64,000 nt of DNA from Protaetiibacter mangrovi (GCF_024752305.1 NZ_JANTHX010000005.1:453496-517495), one strand, 5' to 3'. Shown: positions 36,631 to 49,324, counted from the stretch's first letter. Made by a program: numbers and translations. The notes: generated by a model from the sequence alone, not told the origin.

Positions 36631-37278
36631 GTGGACGCCGTCCTCGAGAACCTGCCGACGTTCCTGCGCGGCTTCGGTGTCACGATCGCGCTGCTCGGGA
36701 TCGCGGGCGCGGGCGCACTCGTGATCGGCACGCTCGTCGCGGCGATGCGGATCTCGCCGGTGGGCTCGCTGCGAGGTTTCGCGGTCGTGTACACCGAGAT
36801 CCTGCGCAACACGCCGCTCACGCTCGTGCTGTTCTTCTGCGCGTTCATCCTCCCGTACCTCGGGGTGCGCATCGACTTCTTCGTGCTGGCCGCGATCGGC
36901 CTGACGGCCTACACCTCGCCCTTCGTCGCCGAGGCGGTGCGTTCGGGCGTCAACGGAGTACCGGTCGGGCAGGCGGAGGCGGCCCGCTCGATCGGCCTCG
37001 GCTTCGGTCAGACCCTCGGCCTCGTCGTGATGCCGCAGGCCATCCGCATGGTGATCCCGCCGCTCATCAACGTGCTCATCGCGCTCACCAAGAACACCTC
37101 CGTCGCGGGGGCGTTCTTCGTGAAGGAGCTGTTCGCCTCCGCCCAGGACGTGATCAACGTGCGCGGCGACCAGGTGTTCGCAATCCTCATGGCGGTCGCC
37201 GTCTTCTACCTCGTCATCACGGTGACGCTCGGCCGGATCGCCGCCGTCGTCGAGAAGCGCGTGGCGGTGCTGCGATGA
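36631..37278 (+). CDS. Amino-acid ABC transporter permease (GluC-like)
   Basis: 215 residues from a GTG with AAGGAGG four bases upstream. Five membrane helices and the HisMQ-type coupling motif EAVRSGVNGVPVGQAEAARSIGLGFGQTLGLVVMPQAIRMVIPPLIN. EILRNTPLTLVLFF is the conserved N-terminal part. Pairs with the next permease, whose ATG overlaps this stop. Confidence 0.95.
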   Translation: MDAVLENLPTFLRGFGVTIALLGIAGAGALVIGTLVAAMRISPVGSLRGFAVVYTEILRNTPLTLVLFFCAFILPYLGVRIDFFVLAAIGLTAYTSPFVAEAVRSGVNGVPVGQAEAARSIGLGFGQTLGLVVMPQAIRMVIPPLINVLIALTKNTSVAGAFFVKELFASAQDVINVRGDQVFAILMAVAVFYLVITVTLGRIAAVVEKRVAVLR

Positions 37279-38207
37279 CGAACGTGCTCTACGACACCCC
37301 GGGCCCTCGCGCCCGGCGGCTCTCGCGCATCGCCTCGATCGTCGGCGTCGTGGTGATCGCGATCGGGCTCGTCGCCCTCATCGCCGCGCTCGCGGCACCG
37401 CGCATCACCGCCGCGGGGGCTGAGCTGCCCGGCGTCTTCGACCCCAGCCGCTGGGACATCCTCGGCGATCGTGCGGTCTGGCGTCGGATCGGCGCGGGCC
37501 TCCTCAACACCCTGCAGATGGCGGGTGCCGGCGCCGTCGGCGCGGTCGTGCTCGGCATCCTGCTGTCGTTCCTGCGCACCGCTCGCAGCCCGTGGATCCG
37601 CTACCCGGTGGTCGTGGTGCTCGAGTTCCTGCGCGGCATGCCCGTGCTGCTCATGATGCTGTTCACGCTGCTGATCTTCTCGACCGGCGCCTACTGGGCG
37701 GGCGTCACCGGTCTCGTGCTCTACAACGGCGCGATCATCGGCGAGGCGCTGCGCGCGGGCATCGCCTCCCTGCCGCGCGGTCAGCGGGAGGCCGGCCTCG
37801 CGATCGGTCTGGGGCCGGTGCGCACCCGGTTGCTCATCGAGTTCCCGCAGGCGTTCCGGCAGATGCTGCCGATCATCATCGCCCAGCTGGTGGTGCTGCT
37901 GAAGGACACCTCGCTCGCCTACGCGATCGGCTACAACGAGCTGCTGCGCACGACCACCAACCAGATGGTCAACTACTACGGCAGCCGCTACCTGTTCACC
38001 CTGTTCTTCGTGACCTTCGCGATCTACCTGACGATGAACCTGCTGCTCTCGTGGATCGCCCGGGTCGTCGCGCGGCGCACCGACGCGGGACGGATACCGA
38101 AGGGCTCGACGCCGTTCTCGCGGCGGGCGGAGAAGCGCGCCGCGGCGCGTCGGGAGCGCGCCCTCGACCGCGCGGGTCTCGAGGCGGGCGGCGGCGCGGA
38201 CGCCTGA
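37275..38207 (+). CDS. Amino-acid ABC transporter permease (GluD-like)
   Basis: 310 residues, longer than GluC owing to an N-terminal membrane/periplasmic part (about 1-75) and a charged 45-residue C-terminal tail (RRTDAGRIPKGSTPFSRRAEKRAAARR). Coupling motif EALRAGIASLPRGQREAGLAIGLGPVRTRLLIEFPQAFRQMLPIIIAQ; ELLRTTTNQMVNYY near the end. ATGA overlap with the preceding gene. Last gene of the importer operon. Confidence 0.95.
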   Translation: MTNVLYDTPGPRARRLSRIASIVGVVVIAIGLVALIAALAAPRITAAGAELPGVFDPSRWDILGDRAVWRRIGAGLLNTLQMAGAGAVGAVVLGILLSFLRTARSPWIRYPVVVVLEFLRGMPVLLMMLFTLLIFSTGAYWAGVTGLVLYNGAIIGEALRAGIASLPRGQREAGLAIGLGPVRTRLLIEFPQAFRQMLPIIIAQLVVLLKDTSLAYAIGYNELLRTTTNQMVNYYGSRYLFTLFFVTFAIYLTMNLLLSWIARVVARRTDAGRIPKGSTPFSRRAEKRAAARRERALDRAGLEAGGGADA

Positions 38208-38230
38208 CCGGCCAGCCCCGCGCGCGCCGA

Positions 38231-38236
38231 TAGACT
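38231..38236 (+). promoter_or_regulatory. -10 element of pheS (leaderless)
   Basis: TAGACT ends 8 nt before the GTG at 38245. No T-box or leader peptide is present in the short upstream gap. Confidence 0.6.
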
Positions 38237-38244
38237 CGATCCTC

Positions 38245-39279
38245 GTGTCGAACCCCATCACCGAGCAGGCTGTCGCCGACGCCGTGACCGCGGCGCTCGC
38301 CGCGATCGATGCGGCGCGCGATTCGGCCGACCTCAAGGCCGCCCGCGCCGCGCACGCCGGAGAGACCTCCCCGCTCGCCCAGCTGAACGGCGCGATCCGC
38401 GAGCTGCCCGGCGACCAGAAGGCCGCCGCCGGCAAGCTCGTCGGCCAGGCCCGCGGCCAGGTGACCCAGGCGCTCGCGGCTGCCGAGGAGCGCATCCTCG
38501 TCGCCGAGGAGCAGGCGCGTCTCGCCGCCGAGGCGGTCGACGTGACCGCCGTGGCGAGCCGCTGGACGGCGGGCGCCCGGCATCCGCTGTCGCTGCTCAT
38601 GGAGGAGATGAGCGACCTCTTCATCGCGATGGGCTGGGAGATCGGCGAGGGCCCCGAGCTCGAGCACGAGTGGTTCAACTTCGACGCCCTCAACTTCGAC
38701 GAGGACCACCCGGCCCGCGCCATGCAGGACACCTTCTTCGTGGAGCCGGCCGAGCGCCACCTCGTGATGCGCACCCACACGAGCCCGGTGCAGATCCGCT
38801 CGCTGCTGGCACGCCCGCTGCCGGTCTACGTCGCCGCCGTGGGACGCGTCTACCGCACCGACGAGCTCGACGCGACCCACACCCCCGTCTTCCACCAGAT
38901 CGAGGGCATCGCGATCGACAAGGGCCTCACCATGGCGCACCTTCGCGGCACCCTCGAGCACCTCGCCCGGGCGATGTTCGGCGAGGGCGCGCAGATCCGC
39001 CTGCGCCCCAACTACTTCCCGTTCACCGAGCCGAGCGCCGAGATGGACGTCTGGCAGCCGAACGCCAAGGGAGGCGCGCGCTGGGTGGAGTGGGGCGGCT
39101 GCGGCATGGTGAACCCGAACGTGCTGCGCTCCGCGGGCATCGACCCCGAGGAGTACCAGGGCTTCGCCTTCGGCATGGGCATCGAGCGCACGCTGCAGTT
39201 CCGCAACGACATGAACGACATGCGCGACATGGTCGAGGGCGACATCCGCTTCTCGCAGCAGTTCGGGATGGTGGTGTGA
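38245..39279 (+). CDS. pheS: Phenylalanine--tRNA ligase, alpha subunit
   Basis: 344 residues, GTG start. N-terminal coiled-coil (about 1-95) for tRNA contact, then class II motifs: HPLSLLMEEMSDLFIAMGWEIGEGPELEHEWFNFDALN, motif 2 VAAVGRVYRTDELDATHTPVFHQIEGI, and motif 3 GFAFGMGIERTLQFRN. Charges tRNA-Phe as an alpha2beta2 enzyme with PheT, whose ATG overlaps this stop by one base. Confidence 0.98.
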   Translation: MSNPITEQAVADAVTAALAAIDAARDSADLKAARAAHAGETSPLAQLNGAIRELPGDQKAAAGKLVGQARGQVTQALAAAEERILVAEEQARLAAEAVDVTAVASRWTAGARHPLSLLMEEMSDLFIAMGWEIGEGPELEHEWFNFDALNFDEDHPARAMQDTFFVEPAERHLVMRTHTSPVQIRSLLARPLPVYVAAVGRVYRTDELDATHTPVFHQIEGIAIDKGLTMAHLRGTLEHLARAMFGEGAQIRLRPNYFPFTEPSAEMDVWQPNAKGGARWVEWGGCGMVNPNVLRSAGIDPEEYQGFAFGMGIERTLQFRNDMNDMRDMVEGDIRFSQQFGMVV

Positions 39280-41765
39280 TGCGCGTCCCGATCAGCTGGC
39301 TGGGGAAGTGGACCGATCTTCCGGAGGACGTGACCCTCGAGCACCTGCACGCGGCGCTCGTGAAGGTGGGACTCGAGGAGGAGGACACCCACGGGTTCCC
39401 GCTCACCGGGCCGATCGTCGTCGGCCGGGTGCTCTCGGTCGAGCCGGAGCCGCAGTCGAACGGCAAGACCGTCAACTGGTGCCAGGTCGACGTGGGAGAG
39501 AGTGAGCCGCGCGGGATCGTGTGCGGTGCGCACAACTTCTCCGCCGGAGACAAGGTCGTGGTGACCCTGCCGGGCGCCGTGCTGCCCGGCCCGTTCCCGA
39601 TCGCCGCGCGCAAGACCTACGGACATGTCTCGGACGGCATGATCGCCTCCGCGCGCGAGCTCGGCATGGGCGACGAGCACGACGGCATCCTGCGGCTCGC
39701 CGAGCTCGGCCTCGATCCCGCGCCCGGCACGGATGCGATCGAACTGCTGGGCCTCGACGACGCCGCCGTCGAGGTGAACGTCACGCCCGATCGCGGCTAC
39801 GCGTTCTCGATCCGCGGCATCGCGCGCGAGTACTCCCACTCGACGGGTGCGGCGTTCCGCGACCCGGCCGCCGCGATCGCGGCGCCGCCGGTCGCCGGCT
39901 ACCCGCTCGCGATCACGGATGCGGCACCCGTGCGCGGCAACGACGGCTGCTCGGTCTTCTCGGTGCGCGTCGTGCGCGGCATCGACCCGTCGCGCCCCAC
40001 GCCGCCCTGGATGGCATCCCGTCTGCGGCTCGCCGGCATGCGCTCGGTGTCGCTCGCGGTCGACATCTCCAACTACGTGATGCTCGAGCTCGGCGCTCCG
40101 AACCACGCCTACGACCTCGGCAAGGTCGACGCCGGCGGCCTCGTCGTGCGTCGTGCCACGGCGGGGGAGCCGCTCGAGACCCTCGACGGCAAGGCCCGCA
40201 CCCTCGACGCCGCCGACCTCGTGGTCGCCGACGCGCAGCGCGTGCTCGGTCTCGCCGGCGTCATGGGCGGCGCGTTCAGCGAGCTCGGAGACGACACCCG
40301 CGATGTGCTCATCGAGGCGGCGATCTGGGATCCGGTGACGGTCGCCCGCTCCGTGCGGCGCCACAAGCTCCCGAGCGAGGCCGCGAAGCGCTACGAGCGC
40401 GGCGTCGACCCGACCCTCGCCCCGCTCGCCACCGCGCGCGTCGCCGAACTGCTCGTCGAGCTGGCCGGCGGCACGGTCGACGAGGGCCTCGGCGCCCTGT
40501 ACGACGCCTCGACGCCGCTCGCGCCCGTGCGCCTGCCCCTCGACCGCGCGGCATCCGTGATCGGCGTGCCGTACACCCGCGACGAGGTGATCGGCACGCT
40601 CCGGCTCATCGGCGCGACCGTCGAGCTCGACGGCGACATCGCGACCGTCACCCCGCCGTCGTGGCGCCCCGACCTGATCGACGACGTCTCGCTCGTCGAG
40701 GAGGTCGCCCGCATCACGGGCTACGACCGCATCCCCGCCGAGCTGCCGATCGCCCCCGCGGGTCGCGGTCTGACGCGCGCCCAGTCCGCACGGCGTCGGG
40801 TCGCGCAGACGCTCGCCGCCGCCGGCTCGACCGAGGTGCTCGCGTACCCGTTCGTCGCGGATGCCGTGGCCGAGCGCTACGCGCCGGGCGCCGCGTCGGT
40901 GCGCCTGCAGAACGCGCTCGACCCGAACGTCTCGCTGCTGCGTCGCACCCTGCTGCCGGGTCTCGCCGAGATCGCGCACCGCAATCTGTCGCGCGGCCTC
41001 ACCGACCTCGCGCTGTTCGAGATCGGCACGGTGTTCCTGCCCGAGTCGGGCGTCGCCTACGGCACCGACTTCATCCCGCTGGGCGCCGCGCGTCCCGGAG
41101 ACGACACCCTCGCCCGGCTGGGAGCAGGCATCCCGCCGCAGGCGCGCCACGTCGCGGGCCTGTTCCTCGGCGAGGTGACGCCCAAGCAGCCGGGCTCCGC
41201 CGCGGTCGCGTCGGGGCTCGCCGACGCGCTCGACGCCGCCCGGCAGGTGGGCCTCGCGCTCGGCCTCGAGATCCGCGCGGTGCAGGGCGCGCACCCGGCG
41301 CTCCACCCCGGTCGTACCGCCGAGCTGCGCGTGGGCGACGCCGTCGTCGGCGTCGCGGGGGAGCTGCTCCCGTCGCTCGCCGCCGAGTCCGACCTGCCGC
41401 GTGTGGTGGCGGTGTACGAGCTCGATCTCGACCTGCTCGTGGAGCTGGGTGCATACGACCGCCAGGCGACGCCCATCGGCACGCTGCCCGCCGCCACCCA
41501 GGATCTCTCGCTCGTGGTCGCGGACACGGTCGCCGCCGGGGACGTGCAGGACGCGGTCGCCGCGGGGGCGGGAGAGCTGCTCGAGCACATCCGCCTGGTC
41601 GACGACTACCGCGGGCCGGGGGTCGCGGAGGGCGCCAAGTCGCTCACCTTCGCGCTGCGCTTCCGGGCCGCCGACCGCACCCTCACGGCCGCCGAGGCCA
41701 CCGAGGCGAAGCTCGCCGGCCTCGCCCGGGCCGCCGAGCTCTTCGACGCGACGCTCCGCGAGTAG
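39279..41765 (+). CDS. pheT: Phenylalanine--tRNA ligase, beta subunit
   Basis: 828 residues, full length. tRNA-binding (EMAP-II-like) domain at about 40-160 (VVGRVLSVEPEPQSNGKTVNWCQVDVG, KTYGHVSDGMIASARELGM), B3/B4 editing domain (GMRSVSLAVDISNYVMLELGAPNHAYDL), B5 domain, catalytic-like core and a C-terminal anticodon-binding FDX domain (LPAATQDLSLVVADTVAAGDVQDAV). ATG overlaps the pheS stop. Confidence 0.98.
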   Translation: MRVPISWLGKWTDLPEDVTLEHLHAALVKVGLEEEDTHGFPLTGPIVVGRVLSVEPEPQSNGKTVNWCQVDVGESEPRGIVCGAHNFSAGDKVVVTLPGAVLPGPFPIAARKTYGHVSDGMIASARELGMGDEHDGILRLAELGLDPAPGTDAIELLGLDDAAVEVNVTPDRGYAFSIRGIAREYSHSTGAAFRDPAAAIAAPPVAGYPLAITDAAPVRGNDGCSVFSVRVVRGIDPSRPTPPWMASRLRLAGMRSVSLAVDISNYVMLELGAPNHAYDLGKVDAGGLVVRRATAGEPLETLDGKARTLDAADLVVADAQRVLGLAGVMGGAFSELGDDTRDVLIEAAIWDPVTVARSVRRHKLPSEAAKRYERGVDPTLAPLATARVAELLVELAGGTVDEGLGALYDASTPLAPVRLPLDRAASVIGVPYTRDEVIGTLRLIGATVELDGDIATVTPPSWRPDLIDDVSLVEEVARITGYDRIPAELPIAPAGRGLTRAQSARRRVAQTLAAAGSTEVLAYPFVADAVAERYAPGAASVRLQNALDPNVSLLRRTLLPGLAEIAHRNLSRGLTDLALFEIGTVFLPESGVAYGTDFIPLGAARPGDDTLARLGAGIPPQARHVAGLFLGEVTPKQPGSAAVASGLADALDAARQVGLALGLEIRAVQGAHPALHPGRTAELRVGDAVVGVAGELLPSLAAESDLPRVVAVYELDLDLLVELGAYDRQATPIGTLPAATQDLSLVVADTVAAGDVQDAVAAGAGELLEHIRLVDDYRGPGVAEGAKSLTFALRFRAADRTLTAAEATEAKLAGLARAAELFDATLRE

Positions 41766-41806
41766 CGGCCGCCGCATCCGGGGGCTCGCCCGGCGGGTCG
41801 GGGCGC

Positions 41807-41812
41807 TAGATT
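41807..41812 (+). promoter_or_regulatory. -10 element of the DUF2252 gene
   Basis: TAGATT ends 10 nt before the ATG at 41823. Confidence 0.5.
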
Positions 41813-41822
41813 CGGCGTCACC

Positions 41823-43202
41823 ATGACTCTCGACCAGCTCGGCGACCTCGACATGCACGATGCCTCCGCACTCCGTGAAGCCGGTCGGGCGCGTCGGGCG
41901 GCCGTGCCCCGCGCGGCGCACGCCGAGTACCTGCCGCGCGGCGACCGCGACCCGCTCGGCATCATCGAGGCGCAGAACGACGACCGGCTGCCGCAACTGC
42001 TCGCCCTGCGCACCGAGCGGATGCGCGAGAGCGCCTTCGCCTTCTATCGCGGCACCGCGGCGCTCCAGGCCGCCGACCTGGCCGCCGACCCCGTCAGCGG
42101 TGCCCACGTCGTGATCTCGGGCGACGCGCACCTGTCGAACTTCGGCTTCTACCGCTCGCCGCAACGCACCCTCGTCTTCGACATGAACGACTTCGACGAG
42201 GCGGCGGTGGCGCCGTGGGAGTGGGACGTCAAGCGCCTCGTCGCGAGCGTCGTCCTCGCGGCCCGGGCCCGAGGCGCCTCGGCGGCCGACGCCGAGCGCG
42301 CCGCCGTCGCGACCGCCGCCGCCTACCGGGCGGGGATCCGCGAGTTCGATGCGCTCCCGGCGATCGAGCGCTACTACCGACGGGTCGACCTCGACGCGGG
42401 CGGCACGGTGCCGCCGAGCCTGCGCGGCGTCGTACGGGATGCGCGACGGGCGGCCGAACGGCGCACCTCCTCGCGGGTGATCGCCCGCACCACCGAGCTC
42501 GCCGCCGACGGGCGACGCCGTTTCCGCGAGCAGCCTCCGGTCATGACCCACGTCGAGGACGAGCTGCGCGATGTCGTCGAGCGCCTGTTCGACGAGTATC
42601 TGAGCACCGTCCGCGCCGATGTGGCGCTGCTGTTTAGCCACTACCGCATCGACGACCTCGTCCGTCGGGCCGTCGGCGTCGGGAGCGTCGGCACGCGCTG
42701 CTACATCCTGGCGCTGTCCGACGCCGACGGGAAGCCGCTCGTCATGCAGGTCAAGCAGGCCGGCGCCGCGGTCGCGTACGCGTACGGCGGCATGCCAGGG
42801 GAGCAGCTGCCGGGGATGCGCGAAGGCCGGGCGATCGCCGACCACGGCTTCCGCGTGGTGAGCGGGCAACGCATCCTCCAGGCGGTCTCCGACCCCTTCC
42901 TCGGTCACCTCGAGAACGGGGGACGGGCCTTCTACGTGCGGCAGTTCCGCGACGGCAACTCCTCGGTCGAGGTGGAGTCGCTCGATGGCGACGGCTTCGT
43001 CTGGTACGCGCGGATCTGCGCGTGGGTGCTGGCGCGCGGGCACGCCCAGAGCCCCGCGTTGCCGTACATCGCCGGCTATCTCGGGCGCGGCGACCCGTTC
43101 GATCGGGCGGTGGGCCGCTGGGCCGCCGCCTACGCCGACCAGGCGGAGGCGGATCACGCCGCCTTCGACGAGGCCGCTCGCGAGGGTCGATTCCCCTGCT
43201 AG
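41823..43202 (+). CDS. DUF2252 family protein
   Basis: 459 residues, single domain. Conserved blocks: MRESAFAFYRGTAALQAADLA, GDAHLSNFGFYRSPQRTLVFDMNDFDEAAVAPWEWDVKRLVASVVLAAR, VGSVGTRCYILAL, LVMQVKQAG and the C-terminal GYLGRGDPFDRAVGRWAAAYADQAEADHAAF. The GDxHxxNFG and DxNDFDE motifs resemble the catalytic and metal-binding motifs of aminoglycoside-phosphotransferase/kinase-like folds, so small-molecule phosphorylation is possible, but no function is established. Stop at 43202 lies just 10 nt before the arginine-rich leader ORF. Confidence 0.88.
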   Translation: MTLDQLGDLDMHDASALREAGRARRAAVPRAAHAEYLPRGDRDPLGIIEAQNDDRLPQLLALRTERMRESAFAFYRGTAALQAADLAADPVSGAHVVISGDAHLSNFGFYRSPQRTLVFDMNDFDEAAVAPWEWDVKRLVASVVLAARARGASAADAERAAVATAAAYRAGIREFDALPAIERYYRRVDLDAGGTVPPSLRGVVRDARRAAERRTSSRVIARTTELAADGRRRFREQPPVMTHVEDELRDVVERLFDEYLSTVRADVALLFSHYRIDDLVRRAVGVGSVGTRCYILALSDADGKPLVMQVKQAGAAVAYAYGGMPGEQLPGMREGRAIADHGFRVVSGQRILQAVSDPFLGHLENGGRAFYVRQFRDGNSSVEVESLDGDGFVWYARICAWVLARGHAQSPALPYIAGYLGRGDPFDRAVGRWAAAYADQAEADHAAFDEAAREGRFPC

Positions 43203-43205
43203 TGT
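43200..43205 (+). promoter_or_regulatory. -10 element of the arginine-rich leader ORF
   Basis: TAGTGT, overlapping the DUF2252 stop codon, ends 7 nt before the ATG at 43213: the same spacing as the leaderless genes elsewhere in the window. Confidence 0.6.
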
Positions 43206-43212
43206 CATCCGC

Positions 43213-43296
43213 ATGGGTCAGCGGATCGTGATCGAGAGCCTCGTGCTCCGTCGCGTCCGCCGCGTGCGCCGAATCTCGGCGACGTCGCGCCGCTGA
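43213..43296 (+). CDS. Putative arginine-rich leader peptide of the arg operon
   Basis: 27 residues, MGQRIVIESLVLRRVRRVRR followed by ISATSRR. Nine of 27 residues are arginine (CGC six times, CGG, CGT and CGA once each), including the pairs at 13-14, 16-17, 19-20 and 26-27. It sits 68 nt before argC and has a well-spaced -10 element, so it would be translated from the first base of the transcript. This is the layout of an amino-acid leader peptide whose ribosome stalls when charged tRNA-Arg is scarce. Against it: no U-tract terminator or clear alternative hairpin is visible between 43297 and 43364, argC has its own possible -10, and Arg codons are common by chance in high-GC DNA. No peptide evidence. 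Confidence 0.5.
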   Translation: MGQRIVIESLVLRRVRRVRRISATSRR

Positions 43297-43351
43297 CTCC
43301 CTCTCAGCCCGTCGCGTGACGCCGCCGCCCTGGCCCAGGTCCACACGACAA

Positions 43352-43357
43352 TAAGGT
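43352..43357 (+). promoter_or_regulatory. Possible -10 element of argC
   Basis: TAAGGT ends 7 nt before the argC ATG at 43365. The same bases (ATAAGG) could instead serve as a weak ribosome site on a longer transcript from 43200. Confidence 0.45.
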
Positions 43358-43364
43358 TGAAACC

Positions 43365-44414
43365 ATGCCCATCTCCGTCGCCGTCGCGGGCGCGAGCGGA
43401 TACGCGGGGGGCGAGCTGCTGCGGCTGCTCGCGAACCACCCCGAGTTCGAGGTCCGCGTCGTCACCGCCCACCAGAACGCCGGACAGCGCCTCGGCGCGG
43501 TGCATCCGCACCTGCTGACGCTCGGCGAGCTCGAGCTGCAGCCGACCGAGGCCTCCGTGCTCGCCGACGCGGACGTCGTCTTCTTCGCGCTTCCGCACGG
43601 TGCCTCGGGCGCGATCGCGGCCGAGCTCCCCGACGACGTCCTCGCCGTCGACTGCGGAGCCGATCATCGCCTGACCGACGAGTCGGCCTGGGACGCCTTC
43701 TACGGCGGCGAGTACCACGGCGCCTGGAGTTACGGCATGCCCGAGCTGCTGCTCGACGGCGGCACCGTGAAGCAGCGGGAGAACCTGGCGGGTGCGACGC
43801 GCATCGCCGTCCCCGGCTGCAACGTCACCGCGATCACCCTCGGCCTCGCCCCGGGTGTCGCGTCGGGTGTCGTCGAATCCCACGACCTCGTCTCGGTGCT
43901 GGCGGTCGGCACCTCGGGTGCCGGCAAGTCGCTGCGCACCGAGCTGCTGGCCAGCGAGATCATGGGTTCCGCATCGGCGTATGCCGTCGGAGGCACTCAC
44001 CGCCACACGCCCGAGATCGCGCAGAACCTGACCGCCGCGGGCGGCGAGGGGGTGACGATCTCGTTCACCCCGGTGCTCGTGCCGATGTCGCGCGGGATCC
44101 TGGCCACCTCGACCGCGCGCCTCGCGCCGGGGGTCTCGGCCGCGGATGTGCGGGACGCCTGGGAGGGCGCCTACGCGGGGGAGACCTTCGTGCGGGTGCT
44201 GCCCGCGGGCGCGTTCCCGCGTACGAACGACACCACGGGTGCGAACACCGCCCTCATGGGCGTGGCGGTCGACGAGGCCGCGGGTCGGGTCGTCGTCGTG
44301 TCGGCGATCGACAACCTCGTTAAGGGCACCGCCGGTGCCGCCATCCAGTCCGCCAACCTCGCGCTCGGGCTGCCCGAGACCGCGGGGCTCCCCCTGAACG
44401 GAGTCGCCCCGTGA
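43365..44414 (+). CDS. argC: N-acetyl-gamma-glutamyl-phosphate reductase
   Basis: 349 residues. NADPH-dependent third step of arginine synthesis. N-terminal Rossmann motif [20 protein letters not shown]; catalytic Cys in [11 protein letters not shown]; His in [11 protein letters not shown]. Starts the argCJBDF run in which every gene overlaps the next by 4 nt, a tightly coupled operon. Confidence 0.98.
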   Translation: MPISVAVAGASGYAGGELLRLLANHPEFEVRVVTAHQNAGQRLGAVHPHLLTLGELELQPTEASVLADADVVFFALPHGASGAIAAELPDDVLAVDCGADHRLTDESAWDAFYGGEYHGAWSYGMPELLLDGGTVKQRENLAGATRIAVPGCNVTAITLGLAPGVASGVVESHDLVSVLAVGTSGAGKSLRTELLASEIMGSASAYAVGGTHRHTPEIAQNLTAAGGEGVTISFTPVLVPMSRGILATSTARLAPGVSAADVRDAWEGAYAGETFVRVLPAGAFPRTNDTTGANTALMGVAVDEAAGRVVVVSAIDNLVKGTAGAAIQSANLALGLPETAGLPLNGVAP

Positions 44415-45558
44415 GCGTCACCGCCGCATCCGGATTCACCGCCGCGGGCATCGCCGCCGGTCTCAAGGGCTTCGGCAAGCGCGATCTCGCGCTCGTCGTG
44501 AACGAGGGGCCGCTGCGCAGCGCCGCCGCCGTGTTCACGAGCAACCGCGCGAAGGCGAACCCCATCATCTGGTCCCAGCAGGTCATCGCCGACGGCACCG
44601 TCAGCGCGATCATCCTCAACTCGGGCGGCGCGAACTGCTTCACCGGAGCCGAGGGCTTCCAGACCACCCACGCCACCGCAGAGGCGGTCGCCGAGGCGCT
44701 CGGCGTGTCGGCCGGAGACGTGCTCGTGTGCTCCACGGGCCTCATCGGCGAGCAGCTCGACCGCGAGAAGCTGGTCGCGGGCGCCCAGGAGGCCGCCGAG
44801 CAGCGCTCGTCGAACGGCGGCGGCCACGCCGCCGAGGCCATCATGACGACCGACTCGACGCCGAAGAAGGCGGTCGTGAAGCGCGACGGCTGGACGATCG
44901 GCGGCATGGCGAAGGGCGCGGGCATGCTGGCTCCCGGCCTCGCGACGATGCTCGTGGTGATCACCACGGACGCCGTGCTGCTCCCCGCGCAGCTCGACGC
45001 GGCACTGCGCGCCGCCACCCGGGTCAGCTTGGACCGGCTCGACTCGGACGGCTGCATGTCGACCAACGACCAGGTGACGCTGCTCGCGAGCGGGGCGTCG
45101 GGGGTCGAGCCCGAGAGCACCGCGTTCACGGCGGCGCTCATCGAGCTCTGCCAGGACCTCGCCCGCCAGCTGCAGGCGGATGCGGAGGGCGCGAGCCACG
45201 ACATCGCGATCGAGGTCGTCGGCGCGGTCACCGAGGACGACGCCGTCGAGGTCGGCCGCTCCGTCGCGCGCAGCAACCTCTTCAAGGCCGCCGTGTTCGG
45301 CAACGACCCCAACTGGGGGCGGGTGCTCGCCGCCATCGGCACCACCGGGGCCGCGTTCGACCCCTACGCCGTCGACGTCTCGATGAACGGCGTCCGGGTC
45401 TGCTCCGCGGGCGGTCCCGATCGGCCGCGCACCGACGTCGACCTGCGTCCACGCGAGGTCCACGTGCTGATCGACCTGCACGCCGGCACCGAGACCGCCA
45501 CGATCCTCACCAACGACCTGACCCACGACTACGTGCACGAGAACAGCGCATACGCCTC

Positions 45559-45562
<4 letters not shown>
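44411..45562 (+). CDS. argJ: Bifunctional ornithine acetyltransferase / N-acetylglutamate synthase
   Basis: 383 residues, GTG start overlapping the argC stop (GTGA). ArgJ recycles the acetyl group from N-acetylornithine to glutamate. The precursor self-cleaves before the nucleophile Thr in [17 protein letters not shown] (Ala-Thr bond); [21 protein letters not shown] precedes it, and [11 protein letters not shown] and the end HENSAYAS are family features. Whether it is mono- or bifunctional cannot be told from sequence alone. Confidence 0.97.
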
Positions 45563-48604
<3,042 letters not shown>

Positions 48605-48605
48605 G

Positions 48606-49295
48606 TCAGAGCCCCGCGGTCGCCGCGAGCTGCGGATCGGTCAGCAGGATCATGAAGATCAGCACCCAGAACAGGATCGCCGCGATCACGCCGATCGTGA
48701 GCGGCACCCAGAAGGCGATCCGCTTCGTCACGAGCAGCGGGATCGAGATCCCCACGGCGAGCAGGTAGAGCACGACATGGCTCACGATGATCACGAGCGG
48801 CAGCACGCCCACGTCGCCGCTGAACCCGTCGTAGCCCTGCTGCCGGAATCCCTCGTCGAGGATCTCGGGCGAGCTGAACAGAGCGCCGTAGGCCAGGCCG
48901 ATCAGCATGCCGAACAGGCCCAGCACGAGAAGGATGATCGTGAGCACGACGTCCCAGGTGCGACGGCGGCGAGGTGCGGGAGCCGCCCCGAATCCGGGCT
49001 GGCCGTAGACGGGCTGCGCGGGTGCGGCGCCGGGGTAGCCCTGCGGGTAGCCGGCCTGCGGATATCCGGCCCGGGGGTAGGCGGGCGCCGGAGCCGCGGC
49101 GGGCGCGGGCACCGCGGGAGCGGGCGCGGGCGCGACGGGTGCGGCGGGCGCGGCCGGGGTCGCGGTCTGCTCGACCGGCGCGAACTCCCCGAATCGCGGA
49201 GCCGGAACACCGGATGCGGTGGCCGGCGCGGCGCTCTGCGGGTCGCCCTCGGCGGGCGGGACGGGCGGGATCGGCGGCGGGGTCGGCTCGGACAT
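48606..49295 (-). CDS. Pro/Ala-rich membrane protein (DUF6264-like)
   Basis: 229 residues. The first 110 are a low-complexity cytoplasmic Pro/Ala tail with PRFGEFAPVEQ and a tyrosine-rich AYPRAGYPQAGYPQGYPG repeat, then RRRR and four membrane helices (DVVLTIILLVLGLFGMLIGLA, LPLVIIVSHVVLYLLAVGI, FWVPLTIGVIAAILFWVLI). The arrangement and RFGEFA motif resemble DUF6264 proteins of Microbacteriaceae; function unknown. Opposite strand to the arg genes, separating argF from argH. Confidence 0.75.
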   Translation of the reverse strand: MSEPTPPPIPPVPPAEGDPQSAAPATASGVPAPRFGEFAPVEQTATPAAPAAPVAPAPAPAVPAPAAAPAPAYPRAGYPQAGYPQGYPGAAPAQPVYGQPGFGAAPAPRRRRTWDVVLTIILLVLGLFGMLIGLAYGALFSSPEILDEGFRQQGYDGFSGDVGVLPLVIIVSHVVLYLLAVGISIPLLVTKRIAFWVPLTIGVIAAILFWVLIFMILLTDPQLAATAGL

Positions 49296-49324
49296 GACGC
49301 AACCTTAGCCGCCGCCGCACGCTT

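Noticed and set aside
38208..38244. Phe leader peptide or T-box before pheS
   Set aside because: Only 37 nt separate the genes and the transcript appears leaderless.
39012..43214. Open frame of 1400 codons on the minus strand
   Set aside because: Antisense of pheT and the DUF2252 gene; no recognisable domain and extreme Arg/Ala/Gly composition.
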